Positions 31,700 through 40,529 of a DNA stretch of 64,000 nucleotides are shown here, in pieces. This stretch comes from Paracoccaceae bacterium. GTDB taxonomy: Bacteria; Pseudomonadota; Alphaproteobacteria; Rhodobacterales; Rhodobacteraceae. The notes beneath the pieces are model-generated. The model saw nothing but the letters and a program-made list of their open reading frames with translations, made no database searches and was not told the origin of the DNA. The DNA lies in contig JAIXZW010000013.1 in NCBI GenBank assembly GCA_027489375.1, forward strand, positions 62,001 to 126,000, in the 5' to 3' direction. How positions within the stretch are numbered: position 1 is the stretch's first letter; every line of letters begins with the position of its first letter. A program made the translations under genes and the position numbers.

Positions 31700-31765
31700 T
31701 CCCAAGCACGGCCCTGTGCTACCTTTCTACCCGAGGCAGAATAGGCACCCACAAAAAACGGGGCC

Positions 31766-33460
31766 GTGGCAGGACAAGGGACAGGCGAAGTGAAATCGCT
31801 TTTTGGGCAGTTTGCCCGCATGCTTTCATTCATGGCCGTCATGGCGTTGGCCTATGTGCTGGCCGCGACCGGCGTTTCCGCAGCCCCCTATGCCGCCATC
31901 GTGATGGACGCCCGCTCGGGCGAGATCCTTTACCAGACCGAAAACGCCGACAAGCGGCTGCACCCCGCCTCGCTGACCAAGATGATGACGCTCTACATCA
32001 CCTTTCAGGAGCTCGAGCGCGGTTCGATCACGCTCGACAGCATGGTCACGGTCACGAAACACGCCGCAGGGCAGGCACCGTCGCGTCTGGGCCTGAAACC
32101 GGGGCAGAAGATCGCCGTGCGCTACCTGATCCGTGCCGCCGCGATCAAATCGGCCAACGATGCCGCCGCCGCCCTTGGCGATTTCATCAGCGGAAACCAG
32201 GACGAATTCGCCAAGCGCATGACCCGCACGGCCCATTCGCTGGGCATGAGCAACACCACCTTCAAGAACGCCAACGGCCTGACGGCCAAGGGGCACCTGT
32301 CCACCGCCCATGACATGACCATTCTGGGGCGGCACCTGTTCTACGACTTCCCGCAATATTACAACATCTTCTCGCGCCGCTCGACGGATGCGGGGGTGGC
32401 CACGGTGAATTCGACGAACCGCAAGTTCCTTGATGCCTACAAGGGCGCGGACGGGATCAAGACGGGCTATACCGGACCTGCGGGCTTCAACCTGACCGCC
32501 TCGGCGGAACGGGACGGCGTGCGCCTGATCGCCACGATCTTCGGCGCGGCCTCGACCGCAGACCGCAATGCGCGGATGGCAAAGCTGCTGGACCTCGGCT
32601 TTGACAAGGCGCGCAAGAACGCCCCCTTCAACCCGCCGCAGGCCCCCGCCCCGACCGATGCGCTGATGGCCCAGGCCGACAGCGCAGCCCCCGCCGAAGC
32701 AGGTGCCGAAGCGGGTGCCGAAGTCTTGGCTTCGGCAAGCGGGATGCAAACCTCGCCCCGCCCGCAGGCCCGCCCTGCGGGGCTGTCGCAGGAAACCGTC
32801 ACGGCAGCGGCCGAGGCTGTCGATGCGATGCAGGACGGCATCCTTGGCGCTTTGGCCGAGGCCACCGGGGACGACGCAGGAACCGAAGGCGCAATCGAAG
32901 CACAGGCCACCGCGATCGCCGATGCTGCCGTCCCCGCCGCCGCTTTGGCCGTCGACGACGTGGAACTCGCCTCTGCCAGCGGCGAAACGGCCCTTCCGGC
33001 CGAGGGTCTTCCCAGCGAAGAGGCGCTCGCCGAAGCGGTGGCGAACCTGCCCGAAGACGCCCTTCCCCAAGGCAGCCGGACCGCCCCCGCCGAACCCCTG
33101 CCCTTCGCGGTGGCCTCTGCCGCAAGCGTGGCCCCGCCCAAGCGCAAGGCCCCCATCTACGATGACGCCGCCTCTGGCCCCGCACCCGCCGAAGCGCCCG
33201 AGGTCGTGTCCTTCTCCACTTCGGGCGACCGGCATTTCGCCATCACGGTGGGCCGCTACGGCTCCAGCTACGAAGCCGAAAAGGCGTTGCTGAAGATGCA
33301 GCTTGTGGAAAGTGCCACGCTCTCGGCATCGCGCCCCAAGGTGATGAAGAAATCCGGCGGCTTCGAAGCGACCTTTGTCGGGCTGACGCAGGATCAGGCC
33401 GATCTTGCCTGCCGCCGGCTGCAAGCCCGTTCGATCACCTGCTTCACCATCGGCGAATGA
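31766..33460 (+). CDS. D-alanyl-D-alanine carboxypeptidase with C-terminal SPOR domain
   Basis: Trims terminal D-alanine from peptidoglycan in the periplasm. 564 residues. Signal peptide (core MLSFMAVMALAYVLAATGVSAA). Serine peptidase S11 domain with SLTK (Ser69, Lys72), SAN (about 128-130) and KTG (about 232-234). Then a long low-complexity linker of about 200 residues rich in Ala, Glu and Pro, and a SPOR domain (about 487-564) that binds septal glycan. Starts available are GTG 31766 or GTG 31790; the second has a better spaced AGGCGAA and gives a shorter signal peptide. Stop overlaps the next gene's ATG (ATGA). Confidence 0.92.
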   Translation: MAGQGTGEVKSLFGQFARMLSFMAVMALAYVLAATGVSAAPYAAIVMDARSGEILYQTENADKRLHPASLTKMMTLYITFQELERGSITLDSMVTVTKHAAGQAPSRLGLKPGQKIAVRYLIRAAAIKSANDAAAALGDFISGNQDEFAKRMTRTAHSLGMSNTTFKNANGLTAKGHLSTAHDMTILGRHLFYDFPQYYNIFSRRSTDAGVATVNSTNRKFLDAYKGADGIKTGYTGPAGFNLTASAERDGVRLIATIFGAASTADRNARMAKLLDLGFDKARKNAPFNPPQAPAPTDALMAQADSAAPAEAGAEAGAEVLASASGMQTSPRPQARPAGLSQETVTAAAEAVDAMQDGILGALAEATGDDAGTEGAIEAQATAIADAAVPAAALAVDDVELASASGETALPAEGLPSEEALAEAVANLPEDALPQGSRTAPAEPLPFAVASAASVAPPKRKAPIYDDAASGPAPAEAPEVVSFSTSGDRHFAITVGRYGSSYEAEKALLKMQLVESATLSASRPKVMKKSGGFEATFVGLTQDQADLACRRLQARSITCFTIGE

Positions 33461-34128
33461 ACGTTCCGCCCGTCCCGCCCGCCGTCACCCTGCCCGTCCA
33501 CGGCAGCGCCGACCGCTTCCCCGTGCGCCGCATCTTCTGCGTGGGCCGCAACTACGCCGAGCACAGCCGCGAGATGGGCGGCGATCCCACGCGCGAGGCG
33601 CCCTTCTTCTTCACCAAACCCGCCGATGCGGTGGTGATTTCGGGTGCAACCATCCCCTACCCGCCCAAGACCGCCGACCTGCACCACGAGGCGGAGCTGG
33701 TCGTCGCCATCGGCAAGGGCGGCGCGGATATCGCGCTTGCCGATGCGTCCGCGCATATCTGGGGCCATGCCGCCGGAAACGACCTCACCCGCCGCGATCT
33801 GCAGGCCGAGGCGAAAGCCGCGCGCCGCCCGTGGGACATGGCCAAGGGCTTCGACAATTCCGCCGTGATCGGCGCGCTTCACGCAGGACCGCTGCCGGAT
33901 GCCGCGATCACCTGCACCGTGGACGGGCGCGTCACGCAATCGGCGCGGCTGTCGGACATGATCTGGTCGGTGCCCGAAATCATCGCGCATCTGTCGGGCT
34001 ACGTGACCTTGCAGGCGGGCGACCTGATCTTCACAGGCACCCCCGCAGGCGTCGGCCCCATCGGGCGTGGCCAGACCTGCACGGTGGCCATCGAGGGGCT
34101 TTCCCCCGTCACGGTGACGTTGGCCTGA
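33457..34128 (+). CDS. Fumarylacetoacetate hydrolase (FAH) family protein
   Basis: 223 residues of the single-domain FAH fold. Metal ligands Glu-x-Glu are in HHEAELVVAIG, Asp in GNDLTRRDLQ, and the Lys-Gly-Phe-Asp segment is KGFDNSA. The terminal GDLIFTGTPAGVGP is a family hallmark. Members include fumarylpyruvate hydrolases and oxaloacetate decarboxylases; which applies here cannot be told. Coupled to the carboxypeptidase gene by a 4-bp overlap, an odd pairing that may only be for transcription. Confidence 0.87.
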   Translation: MNVPPVPPAVTLPVHGSADRFPVRRIFCVGRNYAEHSREMGGDPTREAPFFFTKPADAVVISGATIPYPPKTADLHHEAELVVAIGKGGADIALADASAHIWGHAAGNDLTRRDLQAEAKAARRPWDMAKGFDNSAVIGALHAGPLPDAAITCTVDGRVTQSARLSDMIWSVPEIIAHLSGYVTLQAGDLIFTGTPAGVGPIGRGQTCTVAIEGLSPVTVTLA

Positions 34129-34129
34129 G

Positions 34130-34153
34130 GCAAATTTCTTCGAAGAAATTTGC
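34130..34153. terminator. Perfect 24-bp palindrome between FAH gene and ccoS
   Basis: GCAAATTTCTTC and GAAGAAATTTGC form a fully symmetrical hairpin between two converging genes, one base after the FAH stop. Its T-rich arms can act as a two-way terminator. A sibling with the same CTTCGAAG centre lies at 54601-54624. Confidence 0.7.
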
Positions 34154-34155
34154 GC

Positions 34156-34314
34156 CTACCGCTTCGGTCTGTCGTCGTAATCCTTGGTCAAAATCCGGTT
34201 CGCATCCCCTTCGGGATCGTCGAACTGCCGCGTCTTCATCGCCCAGAAGAACGCGGCCAGGCCCAGCCCGCCAAGGAACAGCGACACGGGGATCAGGAAT
34301 GCCAGAATTTCCAT
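34156..34314 (-). CDS. ccoS: cbb3-type cytochrome oxidase assembly protein CcoS
   Basis: 52-residue single-span membrane protein, the last gene of ccoGHIS. The start MEILAFLIPVSLFLGG is the membrane helix and is followed by FFWAMKTRQFDDPEG, the hallmark of CcoS. Needed for cofactor insertion (heme and CuB) into CcoN. ATG 34314 lies 3 bp after the ccoI stop. Confidence 0.95.
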   Translation of the reverse strand: MEILAFLIPVSLFLGGLGLAAFFWAMKTRQFDDPEGDANRILTKDYDDRPKR

Positions 34315-34317
34315 CGC

Positions 34318-36522
34318 CTACCTCAGCCGCAGCGCGTTCAGGCTGACGGTAATCGAAGACAGCGACATGGCAAGCGCCGCGGCCAGGGGCGTTGCCGCCC
34401 CCACCAGCGCCAGCGGCACCGCGATCACGTTATACCCGCCCGAGATCAGGAAATTCTCGACGATCCGGCGCGAGGCTTGGCGTCCGATCCTGACCGCATC
34501 CCCGATGGGCGCCATGTCCTGCCCCAGAAGCACGATGTCCGATGCCACCCGCGCCGCATCGAGCGCGCTTGCAGGCGACACCGACACATGCGCCGCAGCA
34601 AGCGCCGCCGTATCGTTCAGCCCGTCGCCCACCATCAGCACGCGCCGCCCCTCGGCCGTCAGGGCCGCGACCTTCGCCGCCTTTTCGGCGGGCAAGACCC
34701 CCGCCGCCCAATCGGTGATGCCCAGACGCGCGGCAAGGTCCGCCACCGCCCCTTCGGCATCGCCCGACAGCAGCATCACCCCCATCCCCTGCGCGCGGAG
34801 CGAGGCGACCGCCGCCTCGGCCCCCGGACGCAAGCTGTCGGCAAAGGTAAAGGCGCGCACGTCGGCACCCGCGCTCAGGTAGGTTGCCGTCACGCCCAGC
34901 GCCTCGGCCCCGCACCAGTCGGCGCGGCCAAGCCGGACGCGCTGGCCTTTGTAGATGCCCTCGACGCCATAACCCGGCACCTCGCGCAGGTCCTCCACCC
35001 GTTCGGGGCGGAACCCCGCCTCGCGCGCTGCCGTGGCAAGGGCGACTGCAAGCGGATGCGACGATGCCGCGGCCAGCGCCGCCGCCACCTCGACCGCGGC
35101 GCGGGGGTGGTCGGTCAGGTTCGTCGGTTTCGGCGCGCCCATCGTCAGCGTTCCGGTCTTGTCGAAAACGACCGTATCCACCTCGGCCAGCCGTTCCAGC
35201 GCGGTGCCGTGCTTGATCAGCAGTCCCTTGCGGAACAGCTTGCCCGATGCCGCCGTCACCACCGCAGGCACGGCCAGACCCAGCGCACAGGGGCAGGTGA
35301 TAATCAGCACCGCCGCCGAGATGTTGATGGCAAAGCGCAAGTCGCCGCCCGTCTGCCACATCCAGAAGCCGAAGGCGCTGAAGGACAGGATATGCACCAG
35401 CGGCGAATAAAGCCGCGCCGCCCGTTCGGCGAGGGATGTGTAGCGCGTCTTGGCGCTTTCCGCGACCGCGACCAGATCGGCCATGCGGTGCAGCGACGAA
35501 TCCCGCCCCGCCGCCGTCACCCGCAGCGTCAGCGGCCCCGTCAAATTCACCTCGCCCGCCGACACGACCGTATCCACCCCCGCGAACACAGGCAGGCTTT
35601 CCCCTGTCAAGAGCGAGCGGTCCAGTTCCGACTGCCCCTCGACCACCACGCCATCGACCGGCATCCGCCCGCCCGGACGCACCCGCACCAGATCGCCCGC
35701 GACCACCTCGGCAATCGGAACCACCACCTCGGCCCCGTCGCGCAGCACGGTGGCACGCGGCACTTCCAGCGCGGCCAGTTCCTCGGCCGCCGACCGCGCC
35801 ACGGCCCGCGTGCGATGGTCCAGATACCGCCCCGCCAACAGGAAGAAGGACAGCATCACGGCAGCATCGAAATAGGCGTGATGCCCGCCCTTGATGGTTT
35901 CAAACAGGCTGATGGACGAGGCAAGGATCAGCGCAAGGCTGATCGGCACATCCATCCCCAACCGCCCCACGCGCAACGATGCCCACGCGCTTTTGAAGAA
36001 GGGTTGTCCCGCAAAGATCACCGTGGGCAGCGCGATGGCCGCCGAAATCCAGTGGAACAGGTCACGCGTCGCATCCTCGGCCCCCGACCAGACGGCGACC
36101 GACAGAAGCATGACGTTCATCATGGAAAAGAACGCCACGCCCAGCCGCATCAGAAGCTCGCGTCCCTGACGGTCGGTTTCGGTCACGCTCAGCAGTCCGG
36201 GGTCAAGCTCGTGCGCCTCATACCCCACACCTTTCAAGGCTTCGATCAGCCGCTCTGCCGACACTTCGGGTGCGGCGTCCACCGACACCCGCCGCAGCGT
36301 CAGGTTCACCCGCGCGGAATGCACCCCCTCGACCGCCATCAACCCGTGCTCGACCGTGCTGATGCAGGCCGCGCAATGTGCCGTGGGCAAAGACAGCATC
36401 AGCCGCGCATCCCGCGCTTCGGCCAGTCCGGCGATACGCTCGGCGCTGGGAGCCGCGATGCAGGCGGGACAGGCAGCCAGCGCCGCCCGCTCTTCGTCCT
36501 GGGTCAGCGCGACCGTCATCAT
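34318..36522 (-). CDS. ccoI: Copper-translocating P-type ATPase CcoI
   Basis: Inner-membrane P1B-type ATPase that supplies copper for cbb3 oxidase. 734 residues. The N-terminus has CPAC and a heavy-metal-associated domain with HCAAC. Then follow eight membrane helices with the CPC transport motif (IITCPCALGL), TGES, the phosphorylation motif DKTGT, the SSHPLA His-Pro and GDGLNDTAAL. Overlaps ccoH by 4 bp (ATGA). A second ATG immediately follows the first. Confidence 0.96.
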   Translation of the reverse strand: MMTVALTQDEERAALAACPACIAAPSAERIAGLAEARDARLMLSLPTAHCAACISTVEHGLMAVEGVHSARVNLTLRRVSVDAAPEVSAERLIEALKGVGYEAHELDPGLLSVTETDRQGRELLMRLGVAFFSMMNVMLLSVAVWSGAEDATRDLFHWISAAIALPTVIFAGQPFFKSAWASLRVGRLGMDVPISLALILASSISLFETIKGGHHAYFDAAVMLSFFLLAGRYLDHRTRAVARSAAEELAALEVPRATVLRDGAEVVVPIAEVVAGDLVRVRPGGRMPVDGVVVEGQSELDRSLLTGESLPVFAGVDTVVSAGEVNLTGPLTLRVTAAGRDSSLHRMADLVAVAESAKTRYTSLAERAARLYSPLVHILSFSAFGFWMWQTGGDLRFAINISAAVLIITCPCALGLAVPAVVTAASGKLFRKGLLIKHGTALERLAEVDTVVFDKTGTLTMGAPKPTNLTDHPRAAVEVAAALAAASSHPLAVALATAAREAGFRPERVEDLREVPGYGVEGIYKGQRVRLGRADWCGAEALGVTATYLSAGADVRAFTFADSLRPGAEAAVASLRAQGMGVMLLSGDAEGAVADLAARLGITDWAAGVLPAEKAAKVAALTAEGRRVLMVGDGLNDTAALAAAHVSVSPASALDAARVASDIVLLGQDMAPIGDAVRIGRQASRRIVENFLISGGYNVIAVPLALVGAATPLAAALAMSLSSITVSLNALRLR

Positions 36523-36968
36523 TCATCCACCACCAGATCGAGCCGTTGCCGGAACAGCGTGCCATCCGCCGCCTTTGCCTCGACCATCATCATCCATTTG
36601 CCACGGCGCAGGGCGACGTCCGCCTCCCATACCCCGTTGCGGTCCACGAATACGGGGTGCTGGTCCTCTTTCGCCTCGGTCGGGCGCCCCACCAGAACGT
36701 CGAGCGCGGTGACAGGGGCCGCCATCCCGTCCTTGCGGATGTCGATGGTCAGCCGCCCGCCCGCATAGCCGTGCACCAGCGTCCAGCCCAATGCGTCCTG
36801 CGCACGTCTCTCGGCGTCGAAGGTCTGGCTTGCGACATAGCCGTTGTCCACCTCCAGCCCCGGAAAGGTCTTAACCGCCTTGACCGCCATCAGCACATTG
36901 ACCCCGATGATGACCGAAAAAGCCCCGACCGTGATGCCAAGCACGTGTTTGCCCGTAAGTTCGCCCAT
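36519..36968 (-). CDS. ccoH: cbb3 oxidase assembly protein CcoH (FixH)
   Basis: 149-residue protein with one N-terminal membrane span (HVLGITVGAFSVIIGVNVLM) and a periplasmic beta domain; VKTFPGLEVDNGYVASQTFD is typical of FixH. It stabilises the assembling oxidase. Its ATG overlaps the ccoG stop by one base (TGATG). Confidence 0.95.
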   Translation of the reverse strand: MGELTGKHVLGITVGAFSVIIGVNVLMAVKAVKTFPGLEVDNGYVASQTFDAERRAQDALGWTLVHGYAGGRLTIDIRKDGMAAPVTALDVLVGRPTEAKEDQHPVFVDRNGVWEADVALRRGKWMMMVEAKAADGTLFRQRLDLVVDE

Positions 36969-38407
36969 CAGTCGTCATCCTTTCCGTTGAACACCGTGTC
37001 ATGCGACACGCGCTCGGTCCCGTCCTCGTTCGCCACCCAGAGGCGGATTTCCGTCCGCTCCTCGTCCGCGCCTTCGGTGTCGGGCGGGGCCTCGACATAG
37101 ACGCGCTGCTGGTAGGTCTCGTTCGCGGGGACAAGGACCTTGGTCCCCTCCTCGCCCTCGAGCGTGATGTTGAACCGGCTGCCTGCGGTGAGGGTGATGA
37201 AGTACCACTTGTCCTCGCCCGACTTGTTGCGCAGCCGGATGTCATAGGTGTTGCGGATCGTCCCGTCCGAGAGTGTCACGTAAAGCGGGTTGCGCACGGG
37301 CGTCACGCTGACGTCGATGGGCGAGCGCAGGAACAATGCCACCACCAGCGCCACGCCGACCGCCGTCCAGAGCGCGGTGTAAAGGATCGTGCGCGGGCGG
37401 AAGACGTGGCTCCAGACCGATTTCGGCGTCTTGCCCGCACGTTCCCGCGTCTCGTCCGTCAGGGCAAGGTATCCGACCAGACCACGCGGCTTGCCGATCT
37501 TGTCCATCGTGTCGTCGCAGGCGTCGATGCAGAGGCCGCAGGTGATGCAGGCCATCTGCTGGCCGTTCCTGATGTCGATCCCCATCGGGCAGACGTTGAC
37601 GCAGGCCATGCAGTCGATGCAATCGCCATTGCCCTCGACATTCTGCTTTCCACGCGGCTCGCCGCGCCAGTCGCGGTAGGCGATGGTGATCGTATCCTCG
37701 TCCATCATCGCCGCCTGGATGCGCGGCCAGGGGCAGGCATAGATGCAAATCTGTTCCCGTGCGAAACCGCCGAAGGCAAAGGTCGTCGCGGTCAGGATCA
37801 GCATCGTTGTATAGGCGATGGGATGGGCGTTGCCCGTCACCAGATCGACCGCCAGCGTCGGCGCATCGGTGAAGTAGAAGATCCACGCGCCCCCCGTCGC
37901 CAGCCCGATCAGGAACCAGATCGTCCACTTCGCCGCGCGCTTGCGGATCTTCTCGGCATCCCAGCCCTGACGGTGCAGGCGGATGCGGGCGTTGCGGTCG
38001 CCTTCGACCCAGCGTTCGACAAGGATGAACAGGTCGGTCCAGACCGTCTGCGGGCAGGCATAGCCGCACCAGACCCGTCCTGCGGCGGATGTGAACAGGA
38101 ACAGGCCCAGACCCGCCATGATCAGCAATCCCGCCACGAAATAGAATTCATGCGGCCAGATTTCGATCATGAAGAAAAAGAATCGCCGGTTCGCCATATC
38201 GACCAGCACCGCCTGATCCGGCAGGTTCGGCCCTCGGTCCCAGCGCAGCCACGGCGTGATGTAATAGATGCCTAAGCATACCGCCATGATCCACCACTTC
38301 AGCGTGCGGAAAGCGCCCTTCACGCGGCGCGGAAAGATCGGCTCGCGGGCGGCGTAAAGGCTTGGCGGTTGGGTATCTGGGGATGACAAGGCGCGGACTC
38401 CGGGCAT
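36968..38407 (-). CDS. ccoG: cbb3 oxidase accessory protein CcoG (FixG), 4Fe-4S
   Basis: Membrane copper reductase-type factor that works with CcoI. 479 residues from ATG 38407. Five or so membrane spans; CGYACPQTVW and IYACPWPR; two ferredoxin-type cysteine clusters (CIDCMACVNVCPMG and CITCGLCIDACD); a C-terminal Ig-like periplasmic domain. The start is doubtful: TTG at 38389 has GGAG at ideal spacing, matches the short N-terminus of homologues (SLYAAREPIFPRR) and leaves room for a leader after the FNR-controlled promoter. It heads the ccoGHIS operon. Confidence 0.95.
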   Translation of the reverse strand: MPGVRALSSPDTQPPSLYAAREPIFPRRVKGAFRTLKWWIMAVCLGIYYITPWLRWDRGPNLPDQAVLVDMANRRFFFFMIEIWPHEFYFVAGLLIMAGLGLFLFTSAAGRVWCGYACPQTVWTDLFILVERWVEGDRNARIRLHRQGWDAEKIRKRAAKWTIWFLIGLATGGAWIFYFTDAPTLAVDLVTGNAHPIAYTTMLILTATTFAFGGFAREQICIYACPWPRIQAAMMDEDTITIAYRDWRGEPRGKQNVEGNGDCIDCMACVNVCPMGIDIRNGQQMACITCGLCIDACDDTMDKIGKPRGLVGYLALTDETRERAGKTPKSVWSHVFRPRTILYTALWTAVGVALVVALFLRSPIDVSVTPVRNPLYVTLSDGTIRNTYDIRLRNKSGEDKWYFITLTAGSRFNITLEGEEGTKVLVPANETYQQRVYVEAPPDTEGADEERTEIRLWVANEDGTERVSHDTVFNGKDDD

Positions 38408-38420
38408 TAGGCGTGCCCCC

Positions 38421-38462
38421 CGTATGGTCGCAACGGCGCGGCGCTTCCTTGACCTGTATCAA
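38421..38462 (-). promoter_or_regulatory. FNR box and -10 element of ccoGHIS
   Basis: TTGACCTGTATCAA (38449-38462) matches TTGAY-N4-RTCAA. CATACG (38426-38421) lies where a -10 is expected for an FNR box centred at -41.5, giving a start near 38414. This promoter is separated from ccoNOQP by hairpins and a terminator, so the assembly genes are transcribed on their own. Confidence 0.8.
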
Positions 38463-38518
38463 ATGCTAGTCGGGGATGCAGCTTTCGCGCTGCGACAAAC
38501 TGGCTTGGCAGGGGACAG

Positions 38519-38564
38519 GCGGAATTTGGCGCAAACTCCGCGCCGGAATTTGCGCCAAATTCCG
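38519..38564. repeat. Two tandem hairpins (cluster C)
   Basis: GCGGAATTTGGCGCAAACTCCGC (23 bp; 38519-38541) described by its arms GCGGA and TCCGC, and 38544-38564 with perfect arms CGGAATTTG and CAAATTCCG around GCC. Same family as clusters A and B, here between ccoP and the ccoG promoter. Confidence 0.75.
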
Positions 38565-38582
38565 CCCGCGCCAAAAGAAAAA

Positions 38583-38603
38583 GCGGGGCCGGATCGGCCC
38601 CGC
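38583..38603 (-). terminator. Rho-independent terminator of ccoNOQP
   Basis: On the minus strand, GCGGGGCCG/CGGCCCCGC form a GC-rich hairpin followed by TTTTTCTTTT. It is about 100 bp past the ccoP stop and ends the structural operon. Confidence 0.85.
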
Positions 38604-38701
38604 AGTCTAGGGAAGGAATGCACCGGCACCCCGAGGAAACGCGCGAAGAGGAGAAGCGCCGGTGCCCGTATCCGGCGGGAGGGAAACCCGCCGGAACCCC
38701 G

Positions 38702-39583
38702 TCACTCGCCGCCGCCGCGCGAATGGACATAGGCGGCCACGGCGCGGATTTCATCCTCGCTCAGACGCCCCGCCCAGTTCGGCATCACGCCGAACCGCGC
38801 ATAGGTGACGGTATGCTTGATCGTGTCGCGGTCGCCGCCGTAAAGCCAGATCGCGTCGGTCAGGTTCGGCGCGCCCTGTGCGCGGTCGCCCATCCCCTGC
38901 TCGCCGTGGCAGGCAGAGCAGTTGTCGGCAAAGAGCGTCGCCCCTTCGGCGGCCTTGGCCGCGTCATGCTCCTGCCCCGAGATGGCAAGCACATGTTCGA
39001 CCACCGCGTCGATCTGCGCCGGTTCCAGCAATCCGTCCACGCCGAATTTCGGCATTTCGGAATAGCGGGCCTCGGGGTCGGTCGTGTTGCGGATGCCGTG
39101 GGTGATGGTGGTATGGATCGCCTCCATATCCCCGCCCCAGAGCCAGTCGTTGTCCAGCAGGTTGGGATAGCCCTTGCCCTGGACACCGGCCGCGCCCGAA
39201 CCGTGGCACTGCGCGCAGTTGTTGCGGAAGACAGACGCCCCCGCAGGCTCTGCATAGGCCATCAGCTCCTTGTCGCCGATGATGGCGTTCAGGTCCGCCG
39301 CCACCAGCTTGGCCTTGATCGGCGCGTTGGCATCGTCGAAGCGCTTGATCTCGGCATCCACATCCGCGCGGGTCGAGGCATGCAGCAGCCCCGGCGTCGC
39401 GCCCTTGATCAGCGGCCATGCCGGATAGGCGATGACATAGCCGATGCCCCAGAGGATCGTCAGGTAGAACACCCAGACCCACCAGCGCGGCAAGGGGTTG
39501 TTCAGCTCTTCGATGCCGTCCCAGCTATGGCCGGTGGTTTCCACCTGCTTTGCCGGTTGTTTCGTGACTTGCTTGGCGCACAT
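38702..39583 (-). CDS. ccoP: cbb3 oxidase diheme subunit III (CcoP)
   Basis: Membrane-anchored diheme cytochrome c that passes electrons toward CcoO/CcoN. 293 residues. One N-terminal membrane span after [17 protein letters not shown], then two c-type heme sites CAQCH (about 120) and CSACH (about 220), with axial methionines in SEMPKF and GVMPNW. ATG 39583 lies 3 bp after the ccoQ stop. Last gene of the operon. Confidence 0.97.
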   Translation of the reverse strand: MCAKQVTKQPAKQVETTGHSWDGIEELNNPLPRWWVWVFYLTILWGIGYVIAYPAWPLIKGATPGLLHASTRADVDAEIKRFDDANAPIKAKLVAADLNAIIGDKELMAYAEPAGASVFRNNCAQCHGSGAAGVQGKGYPNLLDNDWLWGGDMEAIHTTITHGIRNTTDPEARYSEMPKFGVDGLLEPAQIDAVVEHVLAISGQEHDAAKAAEGATLFADNCSACHGEQGMGDRAQGAPNLTDAIWLYGGDRDTIKHTVTYARFGVMPNWAGRLSEDEIRAVAAYVHSRGGGE

Positions 39584-39586
39584 CTC

Positions 39587-39781
39587 TCACGCCTCCATCT
39601 TGCCGCGATGGGAATCGCCGGCAGGTTTCGTGTCATTGCGGAAGATCGAACCGGCCGCATCCTCATGCAGGCGGCGGGAACCCGGGCGGACGACCCAGAG
39701 GATCACGCCCAGGAACACCAGCGTCAGCACCAGAAGCGCCCAGCTGTCCGCGACGAAGCGCAGGAAACTGTAGGTCTCCAT
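39587..39781 (-). CDS. ccoQ: cbb3 oxidase subunit CcoQ
   Basis: 64-residue single-span protein (METYSFLRFVADSWALLVL) that stabilises CcoP in the complex. The HEDAAGSIFRND tail is typical of Rhodobacter CcoQ. ATG 39781 gives the proper length; an upstream in-frame start lies inside ccoO. Confidence 0.93.
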   Translation of the reverse strand: METYSFLRFVADSWALLVLTLVFLGVILWVVRPGSRRLHEDAAGSIFRNDTKPAGDSHRGKMEA

Positions 39782-39791
39782 GATTGCCCCC

Positions 39792-40517
39792 TTACCGGCT
39801 TGCATCGGGCGTGAAGGTCGAGAAATCGACCATCGTGCCCAGCACTTGCAGATAGGCGATCAGCGCATCCATCTCGGTCACGCCCGCCTGCCCGTCGAAG
39901 TTCGACACCGTCGCCTTGCCATAGCGTTCCAGAAGGCCGGTCGTATCGGCGTTCGGGTCAGCCTGCGCGGCAAAGTCGGCCACCGCACTCGCGATCTGGT
40001 CGTCCGTGTAGGGGACCCCCACCATCGCGGACGCTTCCATCCGGTCGGCGATGTATTTGCCGTCCAGCTTCACGTTCGACAGGAACCCGTATTTCGGCAT
40101 CACCGATTCCGGCACCACCGATTGCGGATCGGTCAGGTGGTCCACATGCCACGCATCCGAATACTTGCCGCCGACGCGGGCAAGGTCCGGCCCCGTGCGC
40201 TTCGACCCCCATTGGAACGGATGGTCATACTGCGACTCGGCGGCAAGGCTGTAGTGGCCGTAGCGTTCGACCTCGTCCCGCATCGGGCGGATCATCTGGC
40301 TGTGGCAGACATAGCAGCCCTCGCGCAGATAGATCTCCTGACCGGCGAGTTCGAGCGGCGTGTAGGGCCGCACGCCCTCGACCTTTTCGATCGTGTTTTC
40401 CAGATAGAAGAGCGGCACGATCTGCACGATCCCCCCGATGGCCACCACCAGAAGCGACAGCACCATCAGAAGCGTGGCGTGGGTTTCGATAGCCTTGTGC
40501 TTGTCAAGAAAAGCCAT
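39792..40517 (-). CDS. ccoO: cbb3 oxidase monoheme subunit II (CcoO)
   Basis: 241-residue membrane-anchored cytochrome c. N-terminal span ([17 protein letters not shown]), heme site [12 protein letters not shown] at about residue 68, [19 protein letters not shown] and the axial methionine in SVMPKY. Lies 12 bp after ccoN in the same operon. Confidence 0.97.
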   Translation of the reverse strand: MAFLDKHKAIETHATLLMVLSLLVVAIGGIVQIVPLFYLENTIEKVEGVRPYTPLELAGQEIYLREGCYVCHSQMIRPMRDEVERYGHYSLAAESQYDHPFQWGSKRTGPDLARVGGKYSDAWHVDHLTDPQSVVPESVMPKYGFLSNVKLDGKYIADRMEASAMVGVPYTDDQIASAVADFAAQADPNADTTGLLERYGKATVSNFDGQAGVTEMDALIAYLQVLGTMVDFSTFTPDASR

Positions 40518-40529
40518 TGTCCTGCCCCC

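Noticed and set aside
34150-36768. 872-residue open frame opposite ccoI and ccoH
   Set aside because: Rich in His, Arg and Gln without any domain; typical antisense shadow of a high-GC gene.
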